Origin: Solirubrobacter sp963736505
GTDB lineage: Bacteria > Actinomycetota > Thermoleophilia > Solirubrobacterales > Solirubrobacteraceae
Assembly (NCBI GenBank): GCA_963736505.1
Contig: CAVTOZ010000001.1
Location: forward strand, 806,001 to 870,000
Direction: 5' to 3'
DNA: 64,000 nucleotides
In this document: piece by piece, positions 25,992-33,939 of the stretch
Layout: the number at the start of each line of letters is the position of its first letter
Numbering within the stretch: position 1 is the first letter of the stretch
Translations under genes and position numbers: made by a program
The notes under the pieces: model-generated
Database searches by the model: none
Seen by the model: only the letters and a program-made list of their open reading frames with translations
What the model was told of the DNA's origin: nothing

Positions 25992-27296
25992 TCAGAGCTT
26001 GGCGGCCCGGTACGCCTCGATCGTGCGGACGCGCTCGACGGCGTGGTCGACGATCGGGCCGGGGTAGTCCGGCGCAAGCCCCCACGGCTCGGCGAGCTGC
26101 TCCGGCGGCACGTCGCGCAGCTCCGGCACCCAGCGGTGCACGTAGACGCCGTCGGGATCGTGGCGGCGCTGCTGCAGCATCGGGTTGTAGAGCCGGCGCT
26201 GGAGCGGCGCCGGGTCGACGCCGACGGACGAGATCCACTGCCAGTTGCCGTTGTTCTGGGCGACGTCGCCGTCGAGCAGCAGGCGCATGAAGTGCGCCTC
26301 GCCGCGCCGCCAGTCGACGTGCAGGTCCTTGACGAGGAAGCTCGCGACGATCAGCCGCGCGCGGTTGTGCATCCAGCCCGTCGCCGCGAGCTGGCGCATG
26401 CCGGCGTCGACGATCGGATAGCCGGTCCGGCCGCGCGCCCACGCCTCGAGCTCCGCCTCGCCGCCGCTCCACTCGATCCCGTCGAGCGCGCGCTGGTACG
26501 CATGGCGCGCGTTGGCCGGGTGGTGCAGCAGCACGTGCGCGTAGAAGTCGCGCCACGCGAGCTGGCGCCGGTAGGCGGGCGAGCCTTCGGCGCGCAGCTC
26601 GAGCTCGCGCGCGCTGAGGCAGCCGAAGTGCAGGTAGGGCGAGAGCGCCGAGGTCCCGCCCTCGACCCGGTCGTGGCGGTCGCCGTAGCCGGCGAGGCCT
26701 GCGCGCAGCCACGCGTGCATCCGCGCGCGCCCCTCCTTCTCGCCCGCCGGCAGCGGGTCCGGCAGCTCGCCGGCGACGGCCGGGATGCGGCCGGCGGCCG
26801 GCGCCGGCGGGACCGCGACCTTGCGCGGGGCGCCGTGCACCTCGCGCCGCGCGACCCGCTCCCACGCGCGCCAGAACGGCGTGAAGACGACGTACGGCCG
26901 GTCGACGCCGGCGATGTAGTTGCCCGGCGTGCGGCGCGGCTCGACGCCGGCCTCGCGCAGCGCCTGCGCGACGCCGCGGTCGCGGGCGACGGCGAACGGC
27001 GACACGTCGGAGGCGAAGTAGACGGCCTCGGCGCTCGTCTCGCGCGCGAGCTGGACCAGCTCGCGCCGCGGCTCCCCGCGCCGCACGAACAGCTCGCCGC
27101 CGCGCTCGCGCAGCGCCGTGCGCAGCTCGCGCAGGCAGTCGAGCATGAAGCTCGTGCGCGAGGGCGACGCGCCGAGCAGCCGGTCGTCGAGCACGAACAC
27201 CGGCACGACGCGGTCGTGCGCCGCGAGCGCCTCGTGCAGCGGCGGGTGGTCGTGCACGCGCAGGTCGCGGCGGAACCAGACCAGGGCGGTCGACAT
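25992..27296 (-). CDS. phrB: Deoxyribodipyrimidine photolyase
   Basis: A 434-residue photolyase that uses blue light to split pyrimidine dimers. An N-terminal Rossmann antenna domain (ALVWFRRDLRVHDHPPL) is followed by the helical FAD domain. Class I signatures are present: TSALSPYLHFGCLSARE, WARGRTGYPIVDAGMRQL, GWMHNRARLIVASFLVKDL and the active-site stretch AQNNGNWQW. It is divergent from the Lon-N domain gene across a 55-base gap. CPD specificity is likely from the NNGNWQW motif. Confidence 0.95.
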   Translation of the reverse strand: MSTALVWFRRDLRVHDHPPLHEALAAHDRVVPVFVLDDRLLGASPSRTSFMLDCLRELRTALRERGGELFVRRGEPRRELVQLARETSAEAVYFASDVSPFAVARDRGVAQALREAGVEPRRTPGNYIAGVDRPYVVFTPFWRAWERVARREVHGAPRKVAVPPAPAAGRIPAVAGELPDPLPAGEKEGRARMHAWLRAGLAGYGDRHDRVEGGTSALSPYLHFGCLSARELELRAEGSPAYRRQLAWRDFYAHVLLHHPANARHAYQRALDGIEWSGGEAELEAWARGRTGYPIVDAGMRQLAATGWMHNRARLIVASFLVKDLHVDWRRGEAHFMRLLLDGDVAQNNGNWQWISSVGVDPAPLQRRLYNPMLQQRRHDPDGVYVHRWVPELRDVPPEQLAEPWGLAPDYPGPIVDHAVERVRTIEAYRAAKL

Positions 27297-27351
27297 GCCA
27301 CGGTTACGGATGGCGTCCGCGCGCGGATCGCGGGCCTAGACTCCGTCGTCA

Positions 27352-27975
27352 GTGGAGCTTGTGAAGGACTTCCCCCTGTTCCCGCTCGGCCTCGTCGCCC
27401 TGCCGTCGGAGCTGGTGCCGCTCCACATCTTCGAGGACCGCTACAAGGCGATGATCGCCCGCTGCCTCGAGGAGGAGTCGGAGTTCGGGATCGTCTGGCT
27501 CGCCGACGACGGCCTGCGCCCGATCGGCTGCGCATGCGAGGTCGCCGAGGTGCTCGAGCGGATGGAGGACGGCCGGCTGAACCTGATCGCCCGCGGCACG
27601 CGCCCGTTCCGGATCGAGGCGCGCCAGGATCAGCTCGCGTATCCGGCCGGCACCGTCGAGTTCCTCGCCGACCGCCCGGAGGAGATCGATCCGGACGCGT
27701 CCGACGAGGCCCACTCGGCCTACGCGGACCTCGTCGAGCAGGCGACGGACAAGATCCCCGACCCCGACGGCATCGCGGGCATGACGGCCTACGAGATGGC
27801 GGCGACGGTCGAGTTCGGGCTCGACGCCAAGCAGGGGCTGCTCGACCTGCGCTCCGAGGCGGCGCGGCTGAAGCTCGTCACGCGGCTGTTCCGGGCGGCG
27901 ATCAAGCGGCTCGACTTCATCGACCGCGCGCAGGCGCGGGCGCGCTCGAACGGCAAGGTCCACTTCACGGCGTGA
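27352..27975 (+). CDS. Lon N-terminal (substrate-binding) domain protein
   Basis: A stand-alone Lon_N (LON_substr_bdg) protein of 207 residues: opening FPLFPLGLVALPSELVPLHIFEDRYK with the conserved LPLHIFE-type motif, central strands with GTRPFRIE, and a C-terminal helical bundle. It has no AAA or protease domain, as is usual for these small actinobacterial proteins of unknown role. Start is GTG 27352. It overlaps the convergent ankyrin gene by 11 bases. Confidence 0.9.
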   Translation: MELVKDFPLFPLGLVALPSELVPLHIFEDRYKAMIARCLEEESEFGIVWLADDGLRPIGCACEVAEVLERMEDGRLNLIARGTRPFRIEARQDQLAYPAGTVEFLADRPEEIDPDASDEAHSAYADLVEQATDKIPDPDGIAGMTAYEMAATVEFGLDAKQGLLDLRSEAARLKLVTRLFRAAIKRLDFIDRAQARARSNGKVHFTA

Positions 27976-28570
27976 GCGCCGCGGCGGCGGCGCCCGTCGC
28001 CAGCGCGCGGGCGTCCTTGCCGTCGTCGGTCTCCAGCGCGGGGTCTGCGCCGTGGTCGAGCAGCATCCGCACCAGCTCCGCGTCGCCGGCGTGCGCGGCG
28101 CCGTGCAGCGGCGTGAAGCCGCCCTGCTGGCGCACGTTCGGGTCCGCTCCGGCCTCGAGCAGCGCGCGCACCGACTCGGCGTCGCGCGACGCGACGGCCG
28201 AGTGCAGCGGCCGCACCCGCAGCGGGTTCTCGGCGTCGGCGTCCGCGGGCGCGCCGGCCGCGAGCAGCGCCTTGACCGCGTCGGCGCCGCCGAAGAACGC
28301 GGCGAGGTGCAGCGCCGTGAAGCCGTCCGCGCCGCGCGCGCCGGGGTCGAGACCGTCCAGCTCGCCGAGCGCCGCCGCCTCCAGCGGGCCGACCTGCGCC
28401 CCCGCGGCGAGCAGCGCGGCGCGCGCGCCGTCCTGGCGGTGGTAGAGCGAGACGAGCACCGCCGACACGCCATCCTCGGTCGCCGACACCAGCCCGGGAT
28501 CGCCGGCGAGCAGCCTGTCCAGCGTCTCCACGTCGCCGGCCTTGACGGCGGCGAACAGCGCTTCGCTCAT
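27965..28570 (-). CDS. Ankyrin-repeat protein
   Basis: A 201-residue protein made almost entirely of ankyrin repeats: GFTALHLAAFFGGADAVKAL, RPLHSAVASRDAESVRAL, GFTPLHGAAHAGDAELVRML. No signal peptide is visible, so it is probably cytosolic and mediates protein-protein binding. Start ATG 28570. No partner is evident beside it. Confidence 0.9.
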   Translation of the reverse strand: MSEALFAAVKAGDVETLDRLLAGDPGLVSATEDGVSAVLVSLYHRQDGARAALLAAGAQVGPLEAAALGELDGLDPGARGADGFTALHLAAFFGGADAVKALLAAGAPADADAENPLRVRPLHSAVASRDAESVRALLEAGADPNVRQQGGFTPLHGAAHAGDAELVRMLLDHGADPALETDDGKDARALATGAAAAALTP

Positions 28571-28580
28571 GCGCGGGAAG

Positions 28581-28748
28581 CTACGCCACCGCGTCGAGCC
28601 GCGCAGCGATCGCGACCGCCGCGCGCTCGTGCGCCGCGTACAGCTCGGCCAGCGGCACGTCGCGCTCGGCGACGAGCCCGCGGACGTCGTCCTCGAGCGC
28701 CTCGCCGCCGACGTGTCGTGCGAGCCGCGCGAGCGCCTCGGCGCGCAC
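28581..28748 (-). CDS. Small hypothetical protein (55 aa)
   Basis: An open frame from GTG 28748 to TAG 28581 encoding an acidic, helical 55-residue protein (RAEALARLARHVGGEALEDD, AELYAAHERAAVAIAARLDA). Nearly every third codon position is G or C (exceptions GCA, CGA and GCT), matching real genes here rather than an off-frame reading. It fills the 200-base gap between the ankyrin gene and the zinc-ribbon gene. No Shine-Dalgarno is seen. Function unknown. Confidence 0.45.
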   Translation of the reverse strand: MRAEALARLARHVGGEALEDDVRGLVAERDVPLAELYAAHERAAVAIAARLDAVA

Positions 28749-28771
28749 GCGCGCGCCGTAGGGTCTTATGC

Positions 28772-28996
28772 GTGCCGCGCCGTCATCCCCGCCCCGTCAA
28801 CCCGCGCCCCGCGCCGCTGCGCGCCGGCGCCGATCCCCAGCGGGCGCGGGCGGCGTGCACGGCGAAGGACCGCTACGAGAGCGAGAGCGAGGCGCGCGCG
28901 TTCGCGCTGATGCACGTGCCCGGCCGGGGGAACCGCTCGGTGCCGTACCGCTGCGCCGTCTGCGACGGCTGGCACCTCACGTCGAAGCGCTCCTGA
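28772..28996 (+). CDS. Small zinc-ribbon-like protein (74 aa)
   Basis: GTG 28772 to TGA. A basic Pro/Arg N terminus precedes AACTAKDRYESESEARAF and YRCAVCDGWHLTSK: one Cys upstream and a CxxC followed three residues later by WH, a metal-ribbon pattern often seen in small actinobacterial and phage proteins. It may bind nucleic acid; this is inference. The end overlaps the convergent alditol oxidase gene by 20 bases. Confidence 0.65.
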   Translation: MPRRHPRPVNPRPAPLRAGADPQRARAACTAKDRYESESEARAFALMHVPGRGNRSVPYRCAVCDGWHLTSKRS

Positions 28997-30182
28997 GCAC
29001 GCGGTCGAGCCAGGCGTTGCGGAACGCGCCGCGCGGGTCGAGCGTCGCCGTCAGCGCGGCGAAGTCGGCGGCGCGCTCGTAGCGCGGCGCGGTGAGGAAG
29101 AGCTTGCCCCAGTGGGGGCGCGGGGCGAACGGGGCGAGCGCGGCCTCGACGTCGACGAGCGCGCGCTCGACCGCGGCCTGGTCGCGCTTCCACGTGAAGT
29201 GCAGGCCGATCGCGTCCTGGCCGTACTGCGGGCTCATCCACAGCCGGTCGGCCGCGACCGCACGGATCTCGGAGACGAGCAGCAGCGGCCGGATCGCGTC
29301 GCCGATCTCCAGCAGCGCGCGGATCGCGGCGACGGCGTCGCCGCGCGCGACGAAGTACTCGGACTGGATCTCCTCCCCCGCGCTCGGGGTGAACTCGATC
29401 CGGAAGTGCGGCAGCCGCGCATACCACGGGCCGGGCACGCCGAGCTGCGCCGTCGCGCCGGCGGGGTCGAGCGCGAAGATCGGATGCCGCGCGACCGTGG
29501 CCGGCCGCGCGCCGTAGAGCTCGCCGCGGCCCTCGTCGCGGCTCTTGAGCCACACCTGCTCGGTCGCGTCGCCGTAGCGCGAGAACACGCTGACGCTGTA
29601 CTCGCTCTCCATGATCGCGTCGAAGTGCTCGAGCAGCGCGTCCCAGCCGAGCCCCTCGAACACGCGCTGGCGCACCTCGTAGGCCGGCTCGACGTCGAGC
29701 GTGACGCGCGTGACGGCGCCGAGCGCGCCCAGGCCCACGACCATCCCGTCGAAGCCGTCGTCGCCACGCGCGGCGCGCACGACGTCGCCGGACGACGTCA
29801 CGAGCTCGAGCCCCGCGACCGCCGTCGCCAGGTTGCCGCTGGCCGCGCCCGAGCCGTGCGTCGCCGTCGCGATCGCCCCGGCCACCGAGATGTGCGGCAG
29901 CGACGCGAGGTTGTGCAGCGCGACGCCGTCGAGCAGCCCGGCCAGCTGCGCGTACGTCAGGCCGGCGTTGAACGAGACGGTCCCGTCCCCGGCCTCCACG
30001 TCGGCCGGCAGCCCCGCCAGGCTCAGCAGCTCCGCCGAGTCGCCGATGCCGGTGAACGAGTGGCGCGAGCCGACGACGCGCACGCGCTCGGCGCCGGCCA
30101 CGATCGCGCGGACCTCGTCGAGCGAAGCGGGCTCGTGCACGCGCGTCGCGCCGTAGGTGTAGTTGCCGGCCCAGTTCTTCAT
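28977..30182 (-). CDS. Alditol oxidase-like FAD oxidoreductase
   Basis: A 401-residue VAO-family flavoprotein. The N terminus NWAGNYTYGATRVHEP, the FAD pocket VVGSRHSFTGIGD and SLPHISVAGAIATATHGSG, and the C-terminal HWGKLF match actinobacterial alditol (xylitol/sorbitol) oxidases and aldonolactone oxidases. The His in RHSF would be the covalent FAD site. It oxidizes a terminal hydroxyl of a sugar alcohol with O2. Its ATG overlaps the stop of the lipoprotein gene downstream by four bases in tandem. Confidence 0.9.
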   Translation of the reverse strand: MKNWAGNYTYGATRVHEPASLDEVRAIVAGAERVRVVGSRHSFTGIGDSAELLSLAGLPADVEAGDGTVSFNAGLTYAQLAGLLDGVALHNLASLPHISVAGAIATATHGSGAASGNLATAVAGLELVTSSGDVVRAARGDDGFDGMVVGLGALGAVTRVTLDVEPAYEVRQRVFEGLGWDALLEHFDAIMESEYSVSVFSRYGDATEQVWLKSRDEGRGELYGARPATVARHPIFALDPAGATAQLGVPGPWYARLPHFRIEFTPSAGEEIQSEYFVARGDAVAAIRALLEIGDAIRPLLLVSEIRAVAADRLWMSPQYGQDAIGLHFTWKRDQAAVERALVDVEAALAPFAPRPHWGKLFLTAPRYERAADFAALTATLDPRGAFRNAWLDRVLRSAST

Positions 30183-30580
30183 CGGCGGACGATCCCGCAG
30201 ACCTGCTCGCTGATGTCCTTGGCGAACACCTCGAGCTGGGTGAACGCGAGCGGCAGCGGGCGCGACGTGTCGCTGAAGGAGAGCGTGCCGGCCTGCATGC
30301 GCACGTTATAGGCCAGCACGGAGCCGGGGCGCGGCGGGAGGACCAGGTGCAGCTCGGCCTGCTTGGACAGGTCGCGCGTGAGCTTGCGCGCGTCGAGCAG
30401 CTGCTGGTTGGAGATCGGGTGATGCTTGCCGTTGCAGGTGACCGAGCCGTCGTCGGACACGAGCAGCGTCAGGTTCGCGTTGCGGTCGGCGCCGGTGCGG
30501 TGGACGACGAACAGGTCGGCGGCGGGCGAGCCGCAGCCCGACAGCAGCAGGGCGGCGAGCGCGACGGCGGCGCGCTTCAC
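30179..30580 (-). CDS. Small lipoprotein
   Basis: A 133-residue protein starting at GTG 30580 with a lipoprotein signal (KRAAVALAALLLSGCGS; lipobox LSGC). The mature part has HRTGADRNANLTLLVSDDG and CNGKHHPISN, then a conserved-looking helical and strand mixture. This pattern occurs in many actinobacterial lipoproteins of unknown function. It overlaps the DsrE-like gene by four bases and precedes the alditol oxidase, with an overlap on that side as well. Confidence 0.8.
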   Translation of the reverse strand: MKRAAVALAALLLSGCGSPAADLFVVHRTGADRNANLTLLVSDDGSVTCNGKHHPISNQQLLDARKLTRDLSKQAELHLVLPPRPGSVLAYNVRMQAGTLSFSDTSRPLPLAFTQLEVFAKDISEQVCGIVRR

Positions 30581-30948
30581 ACGACCACCAGCTGCGCGTC
30601 CGCGACCTCGCGCAGGAACTGCGGCGTCGAGATGACGCCCGCGAGCCGCTCGTCGACGGTCGCCCAGTCGGCGCCGGTCGCCTGCACCGCGGCGGCGCAC
30701 GCCCAGATCTGCCCCGCGGCGGCGGCGCGCAGCTCCACGAGCGTGCGCGCGAACGCCTCGCGCTCGGAGGCGATCACGTTCGCCGAGGCGAGCGCGTGCG
30801 CCTCCAGCTCCGGGTCGAGCAGGAGCGGGAGCGCGCCGAACGTGGCCAGCGCGCGGACCGGGCGGCCGGCGGACGCGGCGGAGACGAGCAGCGAGAGCCC
30901 CGTGTAGAGGCGCTCGAGCTGACCGGACTCGAGGATGGCGGCAAGCAC
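30577..30948 (-). CDS. DsrE/DsrF-family protein
   Basis: A 123-residue DsrE-like protein: GLSLLVSAASAGRPVRALATFGAL, then IWACAAAVQATG with the conserved Cys, then LAGVISTPQFLREVADAQLVVV. DsrE-fold proteins carry sulfur as persulfide or bind nucleotide-like ligands. The Cys is retained, so sulfur relay is possible. It is the first gene of a three-gene minus-strand unit with the lipoprotein and alditol oxidase. Confidence 0.78.
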   Translation of the reverse strand: MLAAILESGQLERLYTGLSLLVSAASAGRPVRALATFGALPLLLDPELEAHALASANVIASEREAFARTLVELRAAAAGQIWACAAAVQATGADWATVDERLAGVISTPQFLREVADAQLVVV

Positions 30949-30960
30949 CCCTCCATCGTG

Positions 30961-32514
30961 TCAGAGCCGGATTCGGGCTCGCAGGCGCGACTCGTCGAGG
31001 TCGAGCTCGCGCTCGATCTCGCGCAGCGTGTCGGTCGGGTACGCGCGGTCGCGCCGCATCTCGCGCAGGACGTCGCGCTCGGCCTCGATCATCTCGGCCA
31101 TCAGCCGGGCGACGACCTGGACGTCGGTGCCGCGGTCGTGCTCGGCGTCGTCGATGCGCGCCTCGAGGCGCTCGATCCGCGACTGGTAGCGGTCGCGCAG
31201 GCGGTCGACGAGGTGCTCGGGCACGTCCTCGCGCTCGGCGACGTCCTCCAGCCGCTCGAGCGCGGCGTGCGTCAGCTTCAGGCGCGCCTCGGCGTCGCTG
31301 CGGCGGTGCTCGGCGTCCTCCCCCAGCCCGAGCCGCTCGATCAGCGGCGCGAGCGTCAGCCCCGGCACCACGAGCGTGATCACGACCACCGCGTAGGCGA
31401 TGAAGATGACGAGGTCGCGGTCGGGAAAGCGGGTGCCGTCGACGGCGACCGGGATCGCCAGCGCAGCGGCCAGCGAGACGCCGCCGCGCATGCCGCTCCA
31501 GGCGATCGCGACGCGCTCGGCGGGCGTCGTGTCGGAGTGCAGGATCGACGGCACCAGCGCCATCCACACGATCCTCACGCCCATCACCACCCCGGTCACG
31601 AGCAGCGCGTCGAAGATCAGCGCGAGCACGTGCGCGTCCTCGATCCGGTGCAGGATCGAGGGCACCTGCACGCCGATCAGCAGGAACAGCAGGCCGTCGA
31701 GCAGGAAGGTCGACGACTGCCAGAACGCCAGCGTGCGCAGGCGCGTGCCGGCCTCGACCACATCGAGCGAGCGCAGGCCGACGAAGACGCCGGCGGTGAC
31801 GGTGGCGAGCACGCCCGAGGCGCCGATCTCCTCGGCCGGGATGTAGGCCACGAACGGCGTGATCACCGACAGCGTCACGTCGAGCGACGGGTCGGTCACG
31901 AAGGCGCGCAGGCGGGTGGCCACCCAGCCGGCGGCGAGCCCGATCGCAATCCCGCCCGCGGCGGCGGCGACGAAGCTCGTGCCGATGTGCAGCGCCGTCG
32001 TCGACCCCGCGCCGATCGCGGCGAGCGCGACCTTGTAGGCGGTCAGGCCGGTGCCGTCGTTGACCAGCGACTCGCCCTCGACGATCGTCTGCAGCCGGCC
32101 GCGCACGCCGAGCCGCTGGAACACGGCGTTCGCCGACACCGGGTCGGTCGGCCCCAACACCGCCCCGAGCACGAAGGCCGCCGTCCACGGGATGCCGATC
32201 GCCGCGTGCGCGACCGCCGCGACGGCCGCGATCGTCACCAGCACCAGCCCGGTGGCGAGCCACAGGATCGGCCGGGCGTTGGCGCGCAGCTCGTACGCGG
32301 AGGCCGAGACGCCGGCGGAGTACAGCAGCGGCGGCAGGAACACGAAGAAGACCAGGTCCGGGTTCAGCCGCGGCGACGGGAGGCCCGGCACGAGCCCGAT
32401 CACGAGGCCGCCGAGCACGAGCACGACCGGGTACGGCACGTTCAGGCGCAGGCCGAGGCCCGCGAGGATGGCGACCGCGAGCAACAGGAAGACGAACAGC
32501 TCGATCGCGTGCAC
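30961..32514 (-). CDS. Na+/H+ antiporter (CPA1/NhaP type)
   Basis: A 517-residue transporter with about twelve membrane helices. The conserved ion-binding segment is GAVLGPTDPVSANAVFQRLG, followed by VEGESLVNDGTGLTAYKV. A C-terminal cytosolic tail of about 120 residues is rich in Arg/Glu and ends in a predicted coiled region. It exchanges protons for Na+ or K+ across the membrane. It is divergent from the TusA-ankyrin gene with a 20-base gap. Confidence 0.92.
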   Translation of the reverse strand: MHAIELFVFLLLAVAILAGLGLRLNVPYPVVLVLGGLVIGLVPGLPSPRLNPDLVFFVFLPPLLYSAGVSASAYELRANARPILWLATGLVLVTIAAVAAVAHAAIGIPWTAAFVLGAVLGPTDPVSANAVFQRLGVRGRLQTIVEGESLVNDGTGLTAYKVALAAIGAGSTTALHIGTSFVAAAAGGIAIGLAAGWVATRLRAFVTDPSLDVTLSVITPFVAYIPAEEIGASGVLATVTAGVFVGLRSLDVVEAGTRLRTLAFWQSSTFLLDGLLFLLIGVQVPSILHRIEDAHVLALIFDALLVTGVVMGVRIVWMALVPSILHSDTTPAERVAIAWSGMRGGVSLAAALAIPVAVDGTRFPDRDLVIFIAYAVVVITLVVPGLTLAPLIERLGLGEDAEHRRSDAEARLKLTHAALERLEDVAEREDVPEHLVDRLRDRYQSRIERLEARIDDAEHDRGTDVQVVARLMAEMIEAERDVLREMRRDRAYPTDTLREIERELDLDESRLRARIRL

Positions 32515-32534
32515 TCGCCATCATCATCTACCCC

Positions 32535-33419
32535 GTGGCCGACGTGCTCGACCTCCGCGGGCTGCGCTGCCCGCTCGTGCTGGCGCGAACGCGCCAGGCG
32601 CTGGGAGCGGAAGGGCTCGTCGTGCTCGCCACCGACCGCGAGGCGCCGATCGACCTCGCCGCGCTCGCCGACGAGCGCGGGATGGCGTTCGCCGCGTCCG
32701 CGCAGGACGGCGGCTGGCGCATCGTGCTCGAGCCGCGCTTCACCGCCGCCGCGAAGGCGATCGAGCTCGGCGACCTGGAGCGCCTGCGCGCGCTGCTCGA
32801 CGCGGACCCCTCGCTCGTCCACGCGCGCTCGGCCGAGCCGCACCACGCGACGCTGCTGCACTACGTCTCCGTCAACGGGGTCGACCTGGAGCGCGAGATC
32901 CCGTCGACGCCGAACGCGGTCGAGGTCGCGCGCCTGCTGCTGCGGCGCGGCGCCGAGCCGGACGCGCTCGGCGACATGTACGGCGGCGGCCCGGCGCAGA
33001 CGACGCTGTGCCTCGTCGCCTCATCCGCGCCGCCGGCCAAGGCGGGCGTGCAGGCCGGGCTGATCGAGGCGCTGTGCGCCGCTGGCGCGAACCCGAACGG
33101 CGTCGAGGACGACGGGCTGCCGCTGTGGACGGCGATCCGCTTCGGCTACACGGCCGCCGCCGAGGCGCTGGCCCGCTGCGGCGCGCGCGTGGACAACGGC
33201 GTCTTCGCGGCGGTACTCGGCGACGCGTCGCGCGTCGACGACGACTCGCTCGACGTCGCGCTGATCTACGCCGCGGGCCACGGCCGCCGCGACGTCGTGG
33301 AGGCGCTGCTGCGGCGCGGGCCGGACCTCGGCGCGCGCGAGCCGGCCTGGGGCGCGACCGCGGCCGGCATGGCCCGCTACCACGGACACGACGACATCGC
33401 GCGACTGCTGGAGGGTTGA
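32535..33419 (+). CDS. TusA-ankyrin fusion protein
   Basis: A 294-residue protein with two parts. Residues about 1-69 are a TusA/SirA sulfur-carrier domain (LDLRGLRCPLVLARTRQAL, VLATDREAPIDLAALADERG) with the active Cys in CPL intact. Residues about 70-294 are ankyrin repeats (AKAIELGDLERLRALL, VARLLLRRGAEPDALG, IYAAGHGRRDVVEALLRRG). TusA normally relays sulfur as an isolated 80-residue protein; fusion to ankyrin repeats is unusual. GTG 32535 starts it, and one base separates it from the next gene. Confidence 0.82.
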   Translation: MADVLDLRGLRCPLVLARTRQALGAEGLVVLATDREAPIDLAALADERGMAFAASAQDGGWRIVLEPRFTAAAKAIELGDLERLRALLDADPSLVHARSAEPHHATLLHYVSVNGVDLEREIPSTPNAVEVARLLLRRGAEPDALGDMYGGGPAQTTLCLVASSAPPAKAGVQAGLIEALCAAGANPNGVEDDGLPLWTAIRFGYTAAAEALARCGARVDNGVFAAVLGDASRVDDDSLDVALIYAAGHGRRDVVEALLRRGPDLGAREPAWGATAAGMARYHGHDDIARLLEG

Positions 33420-33420
33420 C

Positions 33421-33849
33421 ATGGACGTGTGGATCGAGGACCGCCCGGAGATCGCCACCGCAGTGATCGCGGACACGCCGTGGAAGGAGGCGCTGGACGA
33501 GATCTGGGCGTTCGTGCGCGCGCAGGGCCTCGCGGCCGGGCGCAACGTGATGCGCTACGGCGAGCGCACGGAGGCCGGCGTCGAGCTCGACTCGTTCACG
33601 CCGTCAGGGCGCATCTTCGCGTCCTCCCTCCCCGCCGGCCAGGCCGCGGTCGGCGTCCGCCGCGGCCCGCCGACGCCCGAGGGCATCGCGCAGGCGCATG
33701 CCGACGTCCGTGCGTGGGCCGAACGTGAGGACCACGCGCTCACCGGCGCGAGCTGGGAGATCTACGGCCACTGGCGCGACGACCCGGACAACTACGAGAT
33801 CCTCGTCGGCTGGCCGCTCAGTGCAGAACGCACTGCAGAGCGCCCCTGA
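33421..33849 (+). CDS. GyrI-like/effector-binding domain protein
   Basis: A 142-residue alpha/beta protein. The layout (an N-terminal strand, WKEALDEIWAFVRAQG, the strand RNVMRYGE, VGVRRGPPTPEGI, and the C-terminal WEIYGHWRDDPDNYEILVGWPL) matches stand-alone GyrI-like or SOUL-like small-molecule-binding domains. It begins one base after the TusA-ankyrin stop, so both are likely one transcript. No DNA-binding domain is attached. Its 3' end contains inverted CAGTGC/GCACTG repeats. Confidence 0.7.
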   Translation: MDVWIEDRPEIATAVIADTPWKEALDEIWAFVRAQGLAAGRNVMRYGERTEAGVELDSFTPSGRIFASSLPAGQAAVGVRRGPPTPEGIAQAHADVRAWAEREDHALTGASWEIYGHWRDDPDNYEILVGWPLSAERTAERP

Positions 33850-33870
33850 CGGTGCACTCTGGACAGTGCG
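33819..33870 (+). promoter_or_regulatory. Cluster of TGCA-type inverted repeats
   Basis: CAGTGC, AGAAC spacer, GCACTG at 33819-33835, followed by GGTGCACT at 33851-33858 and CAGTGCG near 33864-33870. The cluster overlaps the last codons of the upstream gene and precedes the NCS1 permease leader. It is a reasonable operator region for the local PucR regulator, but this is untested inference. Confidence 0.35.
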
Positions 33871-33874
33871 CCGC

Positions 33875-33917
33875 GTGACGGGTCTTCGTACCTTCCGTCA
33901 CCTGCCATTGAGGCAGG
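33875..33917 (+). promoter_or_regulatory. Two tandem hairpins in permease leader
   Basis: Hairpin 1 is GTGACGG, 13-base loop, CCGTCAC (33875-33901). Hairpin 2 is CCTGCC, ATTGA, GGCAGG (33901-33917). They share one base and end 12 bases before the AAGGAG ribosome-binding site at 33929-33934. They could be an RNA element controlling the permease operon. They do not match a riboswitch class I can name. Confidence 0.4.
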
Positions 33918-33939
33918 GGTCGAGGTCTAAGGAGACACG

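Noticed and set aside
24939..28445. A 1168-codon plus-strand open frame
   Set aside because: It runs antisense across the PKD protein and photolyase genes and through the Lon-N gene, and its product is Arg/Gly/Ala-rich with no domains, typical of a shadow frame in high-GC DNA.
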